From Streptomyces sp. NBC_00193 (GTDB lineage: Bacteria; Actinomycetota; Actinomycetes; Streptomycetales; Streptomycetaceae): DNA of 64,000 nt. How positions within the stretch are numbered: the stretch's first letter is position 1; each line of letters begins with the position of its first letter. The position numbers and the translations under genes were made by a program. Positions 44,322 to 52,520 of this stretch are shown one piece after another. Under the pieces are notes generated by a model, which saw only the letters and a list, made by a program, of their open reading frames with translations, was not told the origin of the DNA and made no database searches. The stretch lies in contig NZ_JAPEMM010000002.1 of NCBI RefSeq assembly GCF_026342735.1, positions 186,001 to 250,000 on the forward strand, given 5' to 3'.

Positions 44322-45821
44322 TCAGGGGACGACCGGGACGTTGGTCAGGCCGGCCGTCGCTCCTGTGACGGTGTTGGAGGCATGGACCACGTTGGGCCGG
44401 GCGGAACACTGCGACACCGAGGTGACCTTGACGGCGTAGGCGCCGACGCCGCCGAGGTCCGACGTGTTGTTCCGCCACACCGTGCCGCAGCCGTTGGCGA
44501 AGGCCGGTGTGGTGGAGGGGTTGTGCGTCTCGTAGCCGTTGGTGAAGGTGCCCGGCGGGGCGAAGGTTCCCTTGTTGCCCTCGATCACGTAGTCGACGCC
44601 CTTGACGTCGACCCAGGAGTCGGCGGAGTTCTGCCCTGTGATCCCCCGGCCGTCGAAGGTGTTGCCGCGGATGGTTCCGGCGAAGGTCCCCTCCTTGATG
44701 TCGATGGCCTCCGCGGCCACGTAGGGGCCGATCCGGTTGTTCTCGACGAGCACCCGGTCGGAGCGGTCCACCCCGCCGGAGTTGCCGTGGCAGCCCCAGT
44801 TGGAGCCCGCCGAGCCGAGGTAGACGCCCTCGCCGTAGCCGGGCTGGACCAGGCCGGTGTACTCGACGACGGAGTTGCGGATCACCCCGTCGGCGGAGGA
44901 GCGCCGGAAGTGCACCCCCTCCTCGTCGACGTGGTGGACGTACAGCCCGTCGGCCTTGACGTGGTGGGAGTTGTCGATCACCACGCCCTTCTTGGACTCC
45001 TTCACGGTGAAGCCGGTGAGGTTCCAGTACGGCGCCCCGTACAGCCACAGCCCGTAGCCGGAGTCCCAGCCCGCCGTGGGCGCGGGGCAGGACGGGGCGT
45101 CGCCCGAGGGTCCGTCGTTGACGAGGACGGCGGTACGCGGTCCGGTCAGGGTGATCGGCGCGGCCGCGGTGCCGGCCCGCTCGGTGACGAAGGACCCCCG
45201 GTACTCGCCGGCCGCCATCCGGATCGTCTGGCCGGGCGTGGCCGCGGCCAGCGCGCTCCGGAGCTCGGCCGAGGTGTCGACGTCGACCACGGGGCCGGGC
45301 GGGAGGGTGGTGGTCGGTGTCGGACTCGGGGTTGAGGTCGGTGTGGGTGTCGGTGTGGGTGTCGGCGTGGGCGTGGGGCTCGGGGTGACGGTCCGGGTCG
45401 GGGTGGGAGTCGGGGTTCCCGGGCCGCCGGCGCACGGCGCACCGTTGATCTTGCAGTTGAGCGGCAGCCCGAGGCCGGCGGCGTTGAAGCCGAAGCCCTT
45501 CGATCCGCCCGGGGCGATGTCCCCGTTCCAGCCGACGTTGGTGAAGGTGAAGTGCTGGCCGCTCTGGGCCTTGTTCGCCGACCAGTGGCTGCTGACCGTC
45601 GTTCCCGCCGGCAGGTCGAACTCCACCTTCCAGCCGGTGGCGGCGGCGTCTCCGCCGTTGGTGACGGCGACGTCGGCCCCGTAGCCGGAGTCCCACACAC
45701 TGGTCTGCGTGACGCGGGCGGTGAGGCTGGGTGCGGCCGCCTGGGCGGGCAGGGTCAGTGCCCCCGCCGCCACCAGACCGGCCACGGCAGCCACGACGGC
45801 TCCCGGTATCGCTCTGCGCAT
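44322..45821 (-). CDS. Secreted beta-helix protein with N-terminal CBM2
   Basis: 499 residues from ATG 45821. Signal peptide (AVAGLVAAGALTLPAQAA), then a CBM2-type cellulose-binding module at about residues 30-130 (VWDSGYGADVAVTNGGDAAA, GWKVEFDLPAGTTVSSHWSA), a Thr-Pro linker, and a parallel beta-helix catalytic-like domain (SAELRSALAAATPGQTIRMA, VIDNSHHVKADGLYVHHVDE, EAIDIKEGTFAGTIRGNTFD). Beta-helix enzymes of this type are polysaccharide lyases or glycosidases (pectate, chondroitin or alginate lyase relatives). The substrate is inferred only from the adjacent uronate operon. Confidence 0.82.
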   Translation of the reverse strand: MRRAIPGAVVAAVAGLVAAGALTLPAQAAAPSLTARVTQTSVWDSGYGADVAVTNGGDAAATGWKVEFDLPAGTTVSSHWSANKAQSGQHFTFTNVGWNGDIAPGGSKGFGFNAAGLGLPLNCKINGAPCAGGPGTPTPTPTRTVTPSPTPTPTPTPTPTPTSTPSPTPTTTLPPGPVVDVDTSAELRSALAAATPGQTIRMAAGEYRGSFVTERAGTAAAPITLTGPRTAVLVNDGPSGDAPSCPAPTAGWDSGYGLWLYGAPYWNLTGFTVKESKKGVVIDNSHHVKADGLYVHHVDEEGVHFRRSSADGVIRNSVVEYTGLVQPGYGEGVYLGSAGSNWGCHGNSGGVDRSDRVLVENNRIGPYVAAEAIDIKEGTFAGTIRGNTFDGRGITGQNSADSWVDVKGVDYVIEGNKGTFAPPGTFTNGYETHNPSTTPAFANGCGTVWRNNTSDLGGVGAYAVKVTSVSQCSARPNVVHASNTVTGATAGLTNVPVVP

Positions 45822-45837
45822 GTCTTCGGCTCGCTTC

Positions 45838-48195
45838 CTACTGGCGGACGACGGTGAGTTGGGCGGGGAGGCCGAGCCCGGTCGCGTTGAAGCCGAACCC
45901 CTTCTCCTGGCCGACGGCGATGGCGCCGTTCCAGGCCACGTTGGTGAAGCCGAACCGCTGGCCGCTCTGCGTCTTGTTCGCCGACCAGTGGCTGGACACT
46001 CCGGTGCCGGAGGGCAGGGTGAACTCGACCTTCCAGCCCGAGACCGCGGTGGTGCAGTCGTTCTTCACGAACACGTCCATGCCGTAGCCGCTGCTCCAGG
46101 CACTGGTTCGGACGGTCCGCACGGTCAGGCAGCCTGCGGGCGGGACGGTCGGCGAGGAGGTCGGCGTGGGGGTGGGCGTGGGGGTGGGCGTGGGGGTGGG
46201 CGTAGGCGTGGGTGTCGGCGTCGGTGTGGGTGTCGGCGTCGGTGTCGGGCCGCCCGTCAGGGACTTCAGGAAGAGCGAGGCCCCGGTGTCCGTCCTGGTG
46301 GCGTCCACACCGTGGCCGCCCGTGTAGTCCAGCCGTTCACGGCCCGCCCAGTCGGGGATCGCCGTGCCGCCCTGGTCGAGGTGCTTCCACGCCGTGCCGC
46401 TCCAGCCGAACTGGTAGACCCGGCCGGTGTCCGAGTAGTACGGGGTGTAACCCGCCCCCGCGGTCGTCTGCTTGCTCATGGTGTTGTTGAAGAAGACGTT
46501 GCGCGGGCCACTGGAGCCGGACCACTTCACCGCCTTCTTGCCCGCGCCCCACCAGATCGGGTACCAGGTGGAGGCGTCGGGGCCGCCGCCGCCCTCCTCG
46601 CCGCAGTTCGCACGGCAGTTGCCGGAGCGGTGGTCGAAGGGGACGGTCACCGTGTTGTTCTCGAAGAGGTTGTTGCGCTCCCAGCCGCCGTGCAGGTTCA
46701 GGTCGGAATCGAAGTCGTTGCCGATGACCACGTTCCCGGAGGCCGACCACTGGAAGGTGAAGTGGCGCAGGTTGCGGGAGGTGTTGCCCGCGTAGAGGGA
46801 GTCCCAGACGCGCGAGCCGCGGAAGTATCCGTTGCCGCCCTTGCCCTTGTTCCACGATCCGTCGAGCCGGCTGTCGACGATCTGGAGGTGGTACGCCTCC
46901 TCGGTGACGATCGGGTGGGACCCGGTCATCTCCGTCCTGATGCCCCGGACCCAGGAGTCGGCGGCCCATTTGAAGACGATGCCGTGCATCTCCTCGGCCG
47001 GCGCCATGTTGCCGTAGTTGAACTTCGCGTCCGCCGCGTCGAGTCCGGGGATCTCCTGGGTGAGCGCGAAGTCCTCGAAGCCGACGCCGAGGACCGGGTC
47101 GACGAGCGGCGCGGCCTTGGAGTCGTAGACCGCGCCCGCGATCGGCGCGGAGCCGTCCGACGTGGAGCTGACCGGGACGTCGAACTCCAGCGGCTTGTCC
47201 AGGGTCAGCGTGCGGTTGGCGGTGTCCACGGCCGCGATGGTGAAGATCTGCTGGCGCATGTGGATGTTCTGGAGCGTGCCGTCGGCGGGCTGGACGTCCT
47301 GCTGGGCGTAAAACTTCAGCGTGTTCGCGGCCCGGATGTTGACCAGTCCGCCCGGCTGGAAGCCGCCGAGCGCCCCGGCGGAGGCCAGGTGCACGACCTT
47401 GTCCCCGGCGCGGGCCGCGAAGCCGGTGTCGCCCGTCTTGTCGCGGAGCTTGAGTCCCGCCTTCCAGTGCACGTTGACGGTGCCCTCGAACAGGTCCTTG
47501 CGGTTGGCGGGGGCCGCCGCGTACTCGGAGGCGTAGGCGGAGTGCACGCCGCGCGACTGGACGCGGAACAGCCCGCGGCCGGGCCAGATCCATCCACCCT
47601 TGGCCGAACCGGCGGTCATGCCGTCCTCGTCCCAGTCCGAGCCGTCCGGAGTGAGGGCGTCGTAGCGGGTGTTGGCGTCGGGCCGGAACACGAACCGGGT
47701 GCCGCCGGCGCCGCTGCCCGCCCCCCGCAGGGTGAGGTAGTCGGCGTCGACCGATATCTGCCGGCTCACGTCGAGGACGCCGGCGGGAAGGGTGATCAGC
47801 GACAGCTTGGTGTGGCCGGCGCCCGGCGAGCAGGTGGTGCGGATCTGGTCGATCGCCGCCTGGAGTCCGGCCGAATCGTCGGCTCCGTCGTTCGGCGTGA
47901 CCCCGAGGCCGGCCAGTTCTGTGGGGGTGATCTGGCAGGCCGCGTCGGGGTTCGTCTGTGCGGGGCCGGGCAGGTCGGCGCCGCCCCGGTATCCGGCTTT
48001 CGACCAGTCGTAGAGGCCGTTGACCGGCGTGCGCCGGTTGTTCTGGGACAGGTCGAGGCCGCTGGTCACAGCGGCGGAAGCGGTCGCGGCAGCGGCGTTC
48101 GCGCCGCCGTCCAGGGAGCCCAGGGCGGCGCCGGAGGCCATGAGCAGGGCCGTGGCGCCGCCGCATGCGGCGGCGGTTCTCCATCGTGCGGACAA
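45838..48195 (-). CDS. Secreted large beta-helix protein with C-terminal CBM2
   Basis: 785 residues from ATG 48195. Signal peptide, then a pectate-lyase-like start (ELAGLGVTPNDGADDSAGLQ, AAIDQIRTTC), a long beta-helix (GIVFKWAADSWVRGIRTEMT, HLQIVDSRLDGSWNKGKGGN, RNNLFENNTVTVPFDHRSGN), a Thr-Pro linker and a C-terminal CBM2 (VRTSAWSSGYGMDVFVKNDC, GWKVEFTLPSGTGVSSHWSA). The gap to the 44322-45821 gene is 16 bases, so both are one operon. The module order is the mirror image of its neighbour. Confidence 0.82.
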   Translation of the reverse strand: MSARWRTAAACGGATALLMASGAALGSLDGGANAAAATASAAVTSGLDLSQNNRRTPVNGLYDWSKAGYRGGADLPGPAQTNPDAACQITPTELAGLGVTPNDGADDSAGLQAAIDQIRTTCSPGAGHTKLSLITLPAGVLDVSRQISVDADYLTLRGAGSGAGGTRFVFRPDANTRYDALTPDGSDWDEDGMTAGSAKGGWIWPGRGLFRVQSRGVHSAYASEYAAAPANRKDLFEGTVNVHWKAGLKLRDKTGDTGFAARAGDKVVHLASAGALGGFQPGGLVNIRAANTLKFYAQQDVQPADGTLQNIHMRQQIFTIAAVDTANRTLTLDKPLEFDVPVSSTSDGSAPIAGAVYDSKAAPLVDPVLGVGFEDFALTQEIPGLDAADAKFNYGNMAPAEEMHGIVFKWAADSWVRGIRTEMTGSHPIVTEEAYHLQIVDSRLDGSWNKGKGGNGYFRGSRVWDSLYAGNTSRNLRHFTFQWSASGNVVIGNDFDSDLNLHGGWERNNLFENNTVTVPFDHRSGNCRANCGEEGGGGPDASTWYPIWWGAGKKAVKWSGSSGPRNVFFNNTMSKQTTAGAGYTPYYSDTGRVYQFGWSGTAWKHLDQGGTAIPDWAGRERLDYTGGHGVDATRTDTGASLFLKSLTGGPTPTPTPTPTPTPTPTPTPTPTPTPTPTPTSSPTVPPAGCLTVRTVRTSAWSSGYGMDVFVKNDCTTAVSGWKVEFTLPSGTGVSSHWSANKTQSGQRFGFTNVAWNGAIAVGQEKGFGFNATGLGLPAQLTVVRQ

Positions 48196-48296
48196 CGTTC
48201 CTCCTGCGGTGGTGGGGGGAGTGGGGAGGGCAGCCGCGGTACATCGTGCTGGCAGACGTCCACTCGGTCAATGGGCGTCTCAGCATCAATTCCCAG

Positions 48297-48310
48297 TCCA
48301 CGTATGTGGA
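48297..48310. promoter_or_regulatory. Palindrome TCCAC-N4-GTGGA upstream of beta-helix operon
   Basis: TCCACGTATGTGGA lies about 100 bases upstream of the beta-helix gene start. It shares TATGTGGA with the IclR-gene divergent region. It is a candidate operator for coordinated control. Confidence 0.4.
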
Positions 48311-48587
48311 TTGAGAGCAAGGGTCTTGCGGTGGATGACGGGAGGCTGATATTCCATTCCATGCCGTTAGGAAACTTTCCTTACGATCGCAGGATCGTCA
48401 ACGGGACGGACGGAGGCATCTTGAGACCGGCAGGCCGCCCGCCGGCCTGGCGACGCTCCCCGCATCGCGGCCGCGCCGCCCCCGGAAACGACGGAAGGCC
48501 CGGCCCGCCCCGACAGCGGGCCGACCGGGCCGTGCTCGCGCCTCGCTCCGCCCGGGATGGCGGACCACCGGACAGATGGCACCCGGC

Positions 48588-48650
48588 GCATTGACCGGCA
48601 CCCCGTCGACCGGCACCTCATTGGCCGACACCTCACTGGCCGACACCCCG
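48588..48650. repeat. Degenerate 15-bp tandem repeat
   Basis: On the minus strand four 15-base units of the form GTG(T/C)CGG(C/T)C(A/G)(N)(T/C)G(A/G)G follow each other (GTGTCGGCCAGTGAG, GTGTCGGCCAATGAG, GTGCCGGTCGACGGG, GTGCCGGTCAATGCG). It lies just downstream of the TetR stop. Confidence 0.7.
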
Positions 48651-48666
48651 CCGGCCGTCGGCAACC

Positions 48667-49299
48667 TCAGCCGGCGTCGTGCAACGTGCGCGCCGGGAGG
48701 CCGAGTTCGCGTTCGGCTGTGGTGAACACCAGGGTGTCGAGGGCGGGGTGGGTGAACGGCGGTTCGTCGTTCAAGTAGGAGCCGAGCCCGTCGATCGCCA
48801 CGAGGATGACCACGCAGGCCCCCAGCGCATCGGCGGTGGCGAACTCGCCGCTGCGCACACCGTCCTCGATCACCGCGGTCAGGGTGTCGCGCATGATCGC
48901 CTCCTGTCCGGCGACGGCGCGCTGCAGGGTCGGCCGGTAGCGGGCGAGGTGGCGGGCGTTGAGCCAGAGCCGGCCGAGGTCGGTGAATTCCTCGCCGCCG
49001 AGACGGTGCAGGAGGCGGCTCAGCCTCTGCGTCGGCGGGAGCGCGGCCTCCCCTTCCGGGAGCAGGGCATCGCGCTCGCGGGCGACCGCCCGGACGAACG
49101 CTTCGCACAGCAGATCGTCGACGGTCGGGAAGTAGTGGCTGATCAGGCCGGGCCGCACCCCGAGCTCGTCGGCGACGAGCTGCATGGTCACGCGCTCCAG
49201 ACCCCGCTCGAGTGCGAGGCGCGCGGCGGTCCGGAGGATCTCCGTCCGCCGCTCCTCCGCGGTCTTGCGCGTCCGGGCGGGACGGGGGGTTGACGTCAT
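48667..49299 (-). CDS. TetR-family transcriptional regulator
   Basis: 210 residues from ATG 49299. N-terminal helix-turn-helix (EERRTEILRTAARLALERGL, DELGVRPGLISHYFPTVDDL) and an all-helical C-terminal ligand domain (FTDLGRLWLNARHLARYRPT). It is divergent from the NCS1 permease operon and very likely controls it through the palindromes 49313-49357. The inducer is probably the substrate of that operon. Confidence 0.92.
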   Translation of the reverse strand: MTSTPRPARTRKTAEERRTEILRTAARLALERGLERVTMQLVADELGVRPGLISHYFPTVDDLLCEAFVRAVARERDALLPEGEAALPPTQRLSRLLHRLGGEEFTDLGRLWLNARHLARYRPTLQRAVAGQEAIMRDTLTAVIEDGVRSGEFATADALGACVVILVAIDGLGSYLNDEPPFTHPALDTLVFTTAERELGLPARTLHDAG

Positions 49300-49312
49300 G
49301 CGGAACAGCCTA

Positions 49313-49357
49313 TTGGTTGGCGCACCAACAGCTTATTGGTGCCAACACCAATAAGCT
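49313..49357. promoter_or_regulatory. Paired palindromic operators for the TetR regulator
   Basis: Site 2 is a perfect 12-bp inverted repeat, AGCTTATTGGTG (49330-49341) with CACCAATAAGCT (49346-49357), spacer CCAA. Site 1 (49313-49328) has arms TTGGT and ACCAA with spacer TGGCGC. Both carry the TTGGT/ACCAA core and lie between the divergent starts, as expected for TetR autoregulation. Confidence 0.8.
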
Positions 49358-49438
49358 GGGTCGCCTGCGGCCCCTACCCTCCCGGACGTCTCGGTGGCGA
49401 GGGCAGTGCCGTCTTCTCGCCTCCTCGAAGGGCCACTC

Positions 49439-50881
49439 ATGCAGCGTTCCCCACAAGGCACCGACACGGCCGCACCCGCTCCCGGCCGCGATCGGGCCGG
49501 CTCGGTCGAGAGCCGGGGCATCGACGTCGTACCCGCCGCGGAGCGCCACGGCACGGCGCGCGAGCTGTTCTCCCTCTGGGCGGCCCCGAACGTGAGCTAC
49601 CTCAGCTTCGTGGTGGGCGGAACCCTCGTTCTTATGGGAATGTCGCTGGCCGAGGCGATGGCCGTCATCGTCGCCGGGAACTCCTTCTGGCTCCTGACCG
49701 GCTTCATCGCCGTCAGCGGCCCCGCCGCGGGCACGTCCGGTTCCGTGATCTCCCGCGCCATGTACGGGGTCGTGGGGAACAAGGTCGTGGTGGCGCTCAC
49801 CGGCTGGCTGATCGCCTCGCTCTATCTCGCGCTGAACTGGTCGGCGGCCTCCACCGCCGGCCTCGGCCTTGCCGCCCGTCTCGGCCTGCCGCAGTCCGCG
49901 GCCCTGGACGCAGCGATGGTCTGCCTGATCACCGGCATCACCATCCTCATCGCCATCTTCGGGCACGCGACGATCGTCCGCCTGTACGGCGTGCTCACCG
50001 TCCTCCTCACCCTGGTGTTCCTCGCCCTGAGCGCGATGGTCCTCGCGCACGCGGACTGGTCGTACACGCCTGCCGAACCGCTCAACGGGACTCAGCACCT
50101 GGTCGTCCTGGCCTCCGGACTCACCATCGTCGCGTCCGCGCCGCTGTCGTACGCCAACAGCCCAGACCTCGCCCGATACCTCCCGCAGCACACCAGCGGC
50201 CGGGCCATCACCCTGTGGACGGCGGCCGGCGCCTTCCTGCCGAGCGTCGCCTTCACGGCGATCGGGGCCCTCGCGGCCACCGCGCTCGACATGAGCGATC
50301 CACAGACCGCGCTGGAGAGCATCATGCCGCCCTGGTTCGTGCCCGCCTTCGTCGCTGCCGTGGTGGTGAACACCGTGGCGAACAACGGCATCACCGCCTA
50401 CAGCTCCGGCCTCTCGATGCAGTCGATCGGGGTACGCCTGCCGCGCACGATCGCCGTGCTGGTCATCGGCGTCATGGGCACCGTCATGACCCTGTTCGCA
50501 CTGCTGGTCTTCGACTTCCTCGCCGCCGTCAACACCATGATGGAGCTGGTCGTGGTGATCACCGGACCGTGCATGGCCGTCTACGCCACCGACATCGTCC
50601 TGCGGCGCAACCGCTACGACGGGCACCAGCTCCACGACGAGAGCCGCACCAGCCCCTTCTGGTACCGCGGCGGCGTCAACTGGCCCGGCGTGCTCGCCAC
50701 CCTGGCCGGCATCGGCGCGGCGACGCTCTGCGCCGGTTCCACGTCCTGGGCCGGGCCCGTCTCCGCGGCGATGGGCGGCCTCAACCTCGCCGTTCCCGTC
50801 GGTGTCCTCGGCTCGGCGGTCCTGTACGGGGCCCTGACGCGCGCCTTCGGCACCCTCCCTCCCACGACCGTCCAGCACTGA
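49439..50881 (+). CDS. NCS1-type permease (cytosine/purine permease family)
   Basis: 480 residues from ATG 49439 with GAAGGG 8 bases upstream. Twelve predicted helices. The family start FSLWAAPNVSYLSFVVGGTL, then FWLLTGFIAVSGPAAGTSGS, SRAMYGVVGNKVVVALTGWL and NSPDLARYLPQHTSGRAITL match the NCS1/CodB-like group, which imports purines, pyrimidines, hydantoins or allantoin in symport with Na+ or H+. First gene of the TetR-controlled operon, followed by an amidohydrolase 10 bases later. Confidence 0.9.
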   Translation: MQRSPQGTDTAAPAPGRDRAGSVESRGIDVVPAAERHGTARELFSLWAAPNVSYLSFVVGGTLVLMGMSLAEAMAVIVAGNSFWLLTGFIAVSGPAAGTSGSVISRAMYGVVGNKVVVALTGWLIASLYLALNWSAASTAGLGLAARLGLPQSAALDAAMVCLITGITILIAIFGHATIVRLYGVLTVLLTLVFLALSAMVLAHADWSYTPAEPLNGTQHLVVLASGLTIVASAPLSYANSPDLARYLPQHTSGRAITLWTAAGAFLPSVAFTAIGALAATALDMSDPQTALESIMPPWFVPAFVAAVVVNTVANNGITAYSSGLSMQSIGVRLPRTIAVLVIGVMGTVMTLFALLVFDFLAAVNTMMELVVVITGPCMAVYATDIVLRRNRYDGHQLHDESRTSPFWYRGGVNWPGVLATLAGIGAATLCAGSTSWAGPVSAAMGGLNLAVPVGVLGSAVLYGALTRAFGTLPPTTVQH

Positions 50882-50891
50882 AGGACCGACC

Positions 50892-52520
50892 ATGAACGCC
50901 GACCTCATCGTGCGCGCCGCACGGATCGAGAACTTCGACGCCGCACCCGCCGGGCCCACCGCCACCGTGGTGGCCGTCCACGACGGCAGGATCGTCGCCG
51001 TCGGCGGCGACCACCTCGTGCGCGAGCGGGCGGGCGCCGCCACCCGGGTGCTGGACTTCCCCGGAGCCACCCTCGTCCCGGGCCTGACCGATTCCCACGC
51101 CCACCCGGTGTGGGGAGCGATCGAGGTCGGCACCGGCCTGGACCTCGGCGGAGCGGGCACCCTCGACGAGGTCTGCGCACGGATCGCCGGCCGTCTCGCG
51201 GAGCAGCGCGGGCCCGCCTGGGTGACCGGCTTCGACCTCGACGTCAACGTCTTCGACGGGGAGCCCACCGGGCAGCCGCTGGAGCACCGCTTTCCGGGGG
51301 TGCCGATCTCGCTCATGACCCGCGACGCGCACTCCCTCGTGATCAGCCCGGCCGCGATCGACCGGATGGGCCTGACAGGCGCGGAGACCTTCGACGACGC
51401 CTCCCGGATCGTCGTCGGTCCGGACGGCCGGCCCACCGGCTTCGTCCTCGAACTCCAGGCCATGGACCTCGTCTTCGCCCACTATCCCGACGTACCGCTC
51501 GCCGACGCCGTCCGGCACGTCACCGACCGGCTGCGGACGTTCGCCGCGACCGGCCTCACGGGCCTGCACGCGCTGGACTTCGCCTCGCCCTCGGAGGAGG
51601 TCTACCGCGCGATCGAGAGGGAGGGAGACCTGCCCGTACGCGTGCGCTGCTCACCGCTCGTGCCGGCCGACTCCACGCGGGAGGACTGGGAGGCCGTGGT
51701 CGCCCAGCAGCGGCTCGCCGGGCGCCGCTGGCACGTCGCGGGCGCCAAGTTCATGCTGGACGGCACCGCCGACAACGGCTCCGCCTGGTTCGAGCACCCC
51801 GACGTCTTCGGACAGAACCGGCTGCCGCTGTGGAAGGACGTGGAGGGCTACCGCGAGGCCGTCCGCTTCTTCACCGAGCACGACGTGCCCACCGCCACGC
51901 ACGCCATCGGCGACCAGGCGGTCCGCACCGCCCTCGACGCGATCGAGGAGACCGGCCACGCCCCGTCCGCCCCCCATCGGATCGAGCACGTCGAGTCGAT
52001 CCCCGACGATCTGCTGCCCCGCTTCGCGGCCCTCGGCGTCGTCGCGGGTCTCCAGCCCGTCCACGCGACCCGGATGACCAAGGCGGACCGGAGCGACAAC
52101 TGGTCCCACCGGATCGGTCCGGAGCGCGCCGCCCACGGCTGGCGCACCCGTGACCTGCTGGACCACGGTGCCGTCGTCGCCCTCGGATCCGACTGGCCCA
52201 TCGGAATCGGCGACCCGCGGACCGCCCTCTCCGACGCCCAGCTGCGACGCCCCGTCGAAGAGCCGGCGACCCTCCCCGTCCAGCCCGGCCAGCGGATCAG
52301 CGCCCGGGAGGCCTACGCGGGCATGACCCGCTCCCCCGCCATCGCCGCGGGCTCCGCCGGCCGGCTCGGCCGGATCGCCCCGGGCTACCTGGCCGACCTC
52401 ACGGTGTTCGCCCGCAACCCTCTCGACCTGAGCCCCGAGCAACAGGCCGACAACCCCGTCCTCGCGACCGTCGTCGACGGTTCCGTCGTCCACCACACCG
52501 CCCAGGAATGCGCCTCGTGA
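50892..52520 (+). CDS. YtcJ-like amidohydrolase (metal-dependent)
   Basis: 542 residues from ATG 50892. The metal site has HxH in DSHAHP (His69, His71), the HAIGDQAV block, and the Asp of ALGSDWPIGI. The ends carry the composite beta-sandwich typical of the amidohydrolase-3 (YtcJ) group. Reaction family: hydrolysis of amide or ester bonds of small molecules. It has a 4-base overlap with the C45 gene, so translation is coupled; both likely act on the imported compound. Confidence 0.9.
   Translation: MNADLIVRAARIENFDAAPAGPTATVVAVHDGRIVAVGGDHLVRERAGAATRVLDFPGATLVPGLTDSHAHPVWGAIEVGTGLDLGGAGTLDEVCARIAGRLAEQRGPAWVTGFDLDVNVFDGEPTGQPLEHRFPGVPISLMTRDAHSLVISPAAIDRMGLTGAETFDDASRIVVGPDGRPTGFVLELQAMDLVFAHYPDVPLADAVRHVTDRLRTFAATGLTGLHALDFASPSEEVYRAIEREGDLPVRVRCSPLVPADSTREDWEAVVAQQRLAGRRWHVAGAKFMLDGTADNGSAWFEHPDVFGQNRLPLWKDVEGYREAVRFFTEHDVPTATHAIGDQAVRTALDAIEETGHAPSAPHRIEHVESIPDDLLPRFAALGVVAGLQPVHATRMTKADRSDNWSHRIGPERAAHGWRTRDLLDHGAVVALGSDWPIGIGDPRTALSDAQLRRPVEEPATLPVQPGQRISAREAYAGMTRSPAIAAGSAGRLGRIAPGYLADLTVFARNPLDLSPEQQADNPVLATVVDGSVVHHTAQECAS

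Larger units (their letters stand above)
48196..48666. other. Upstream region of the beta-helix operon
   Basis: Holds the promoter of the operon 44322-48195, the TCCAC/GTGGA palindrome (48297-48310) and the 15-bp repeats (48588-48650). No gene is convincing in either strand. Confidence 0.45.

Noticed and set aside
45300..45430. Thr-Pro linker repeats as separate DNA repeats
   Set aside because: They are in-frame linkers between CBM2 and beta-helix domains, common in secreted enzymes.
45709..48594. 961-codon plus-strand frame opposite the beta-helix gene
   Set aside because: The Gly/Arg repeat run arises from the Thr-Pro linker repeat on the other strand; no start signal.
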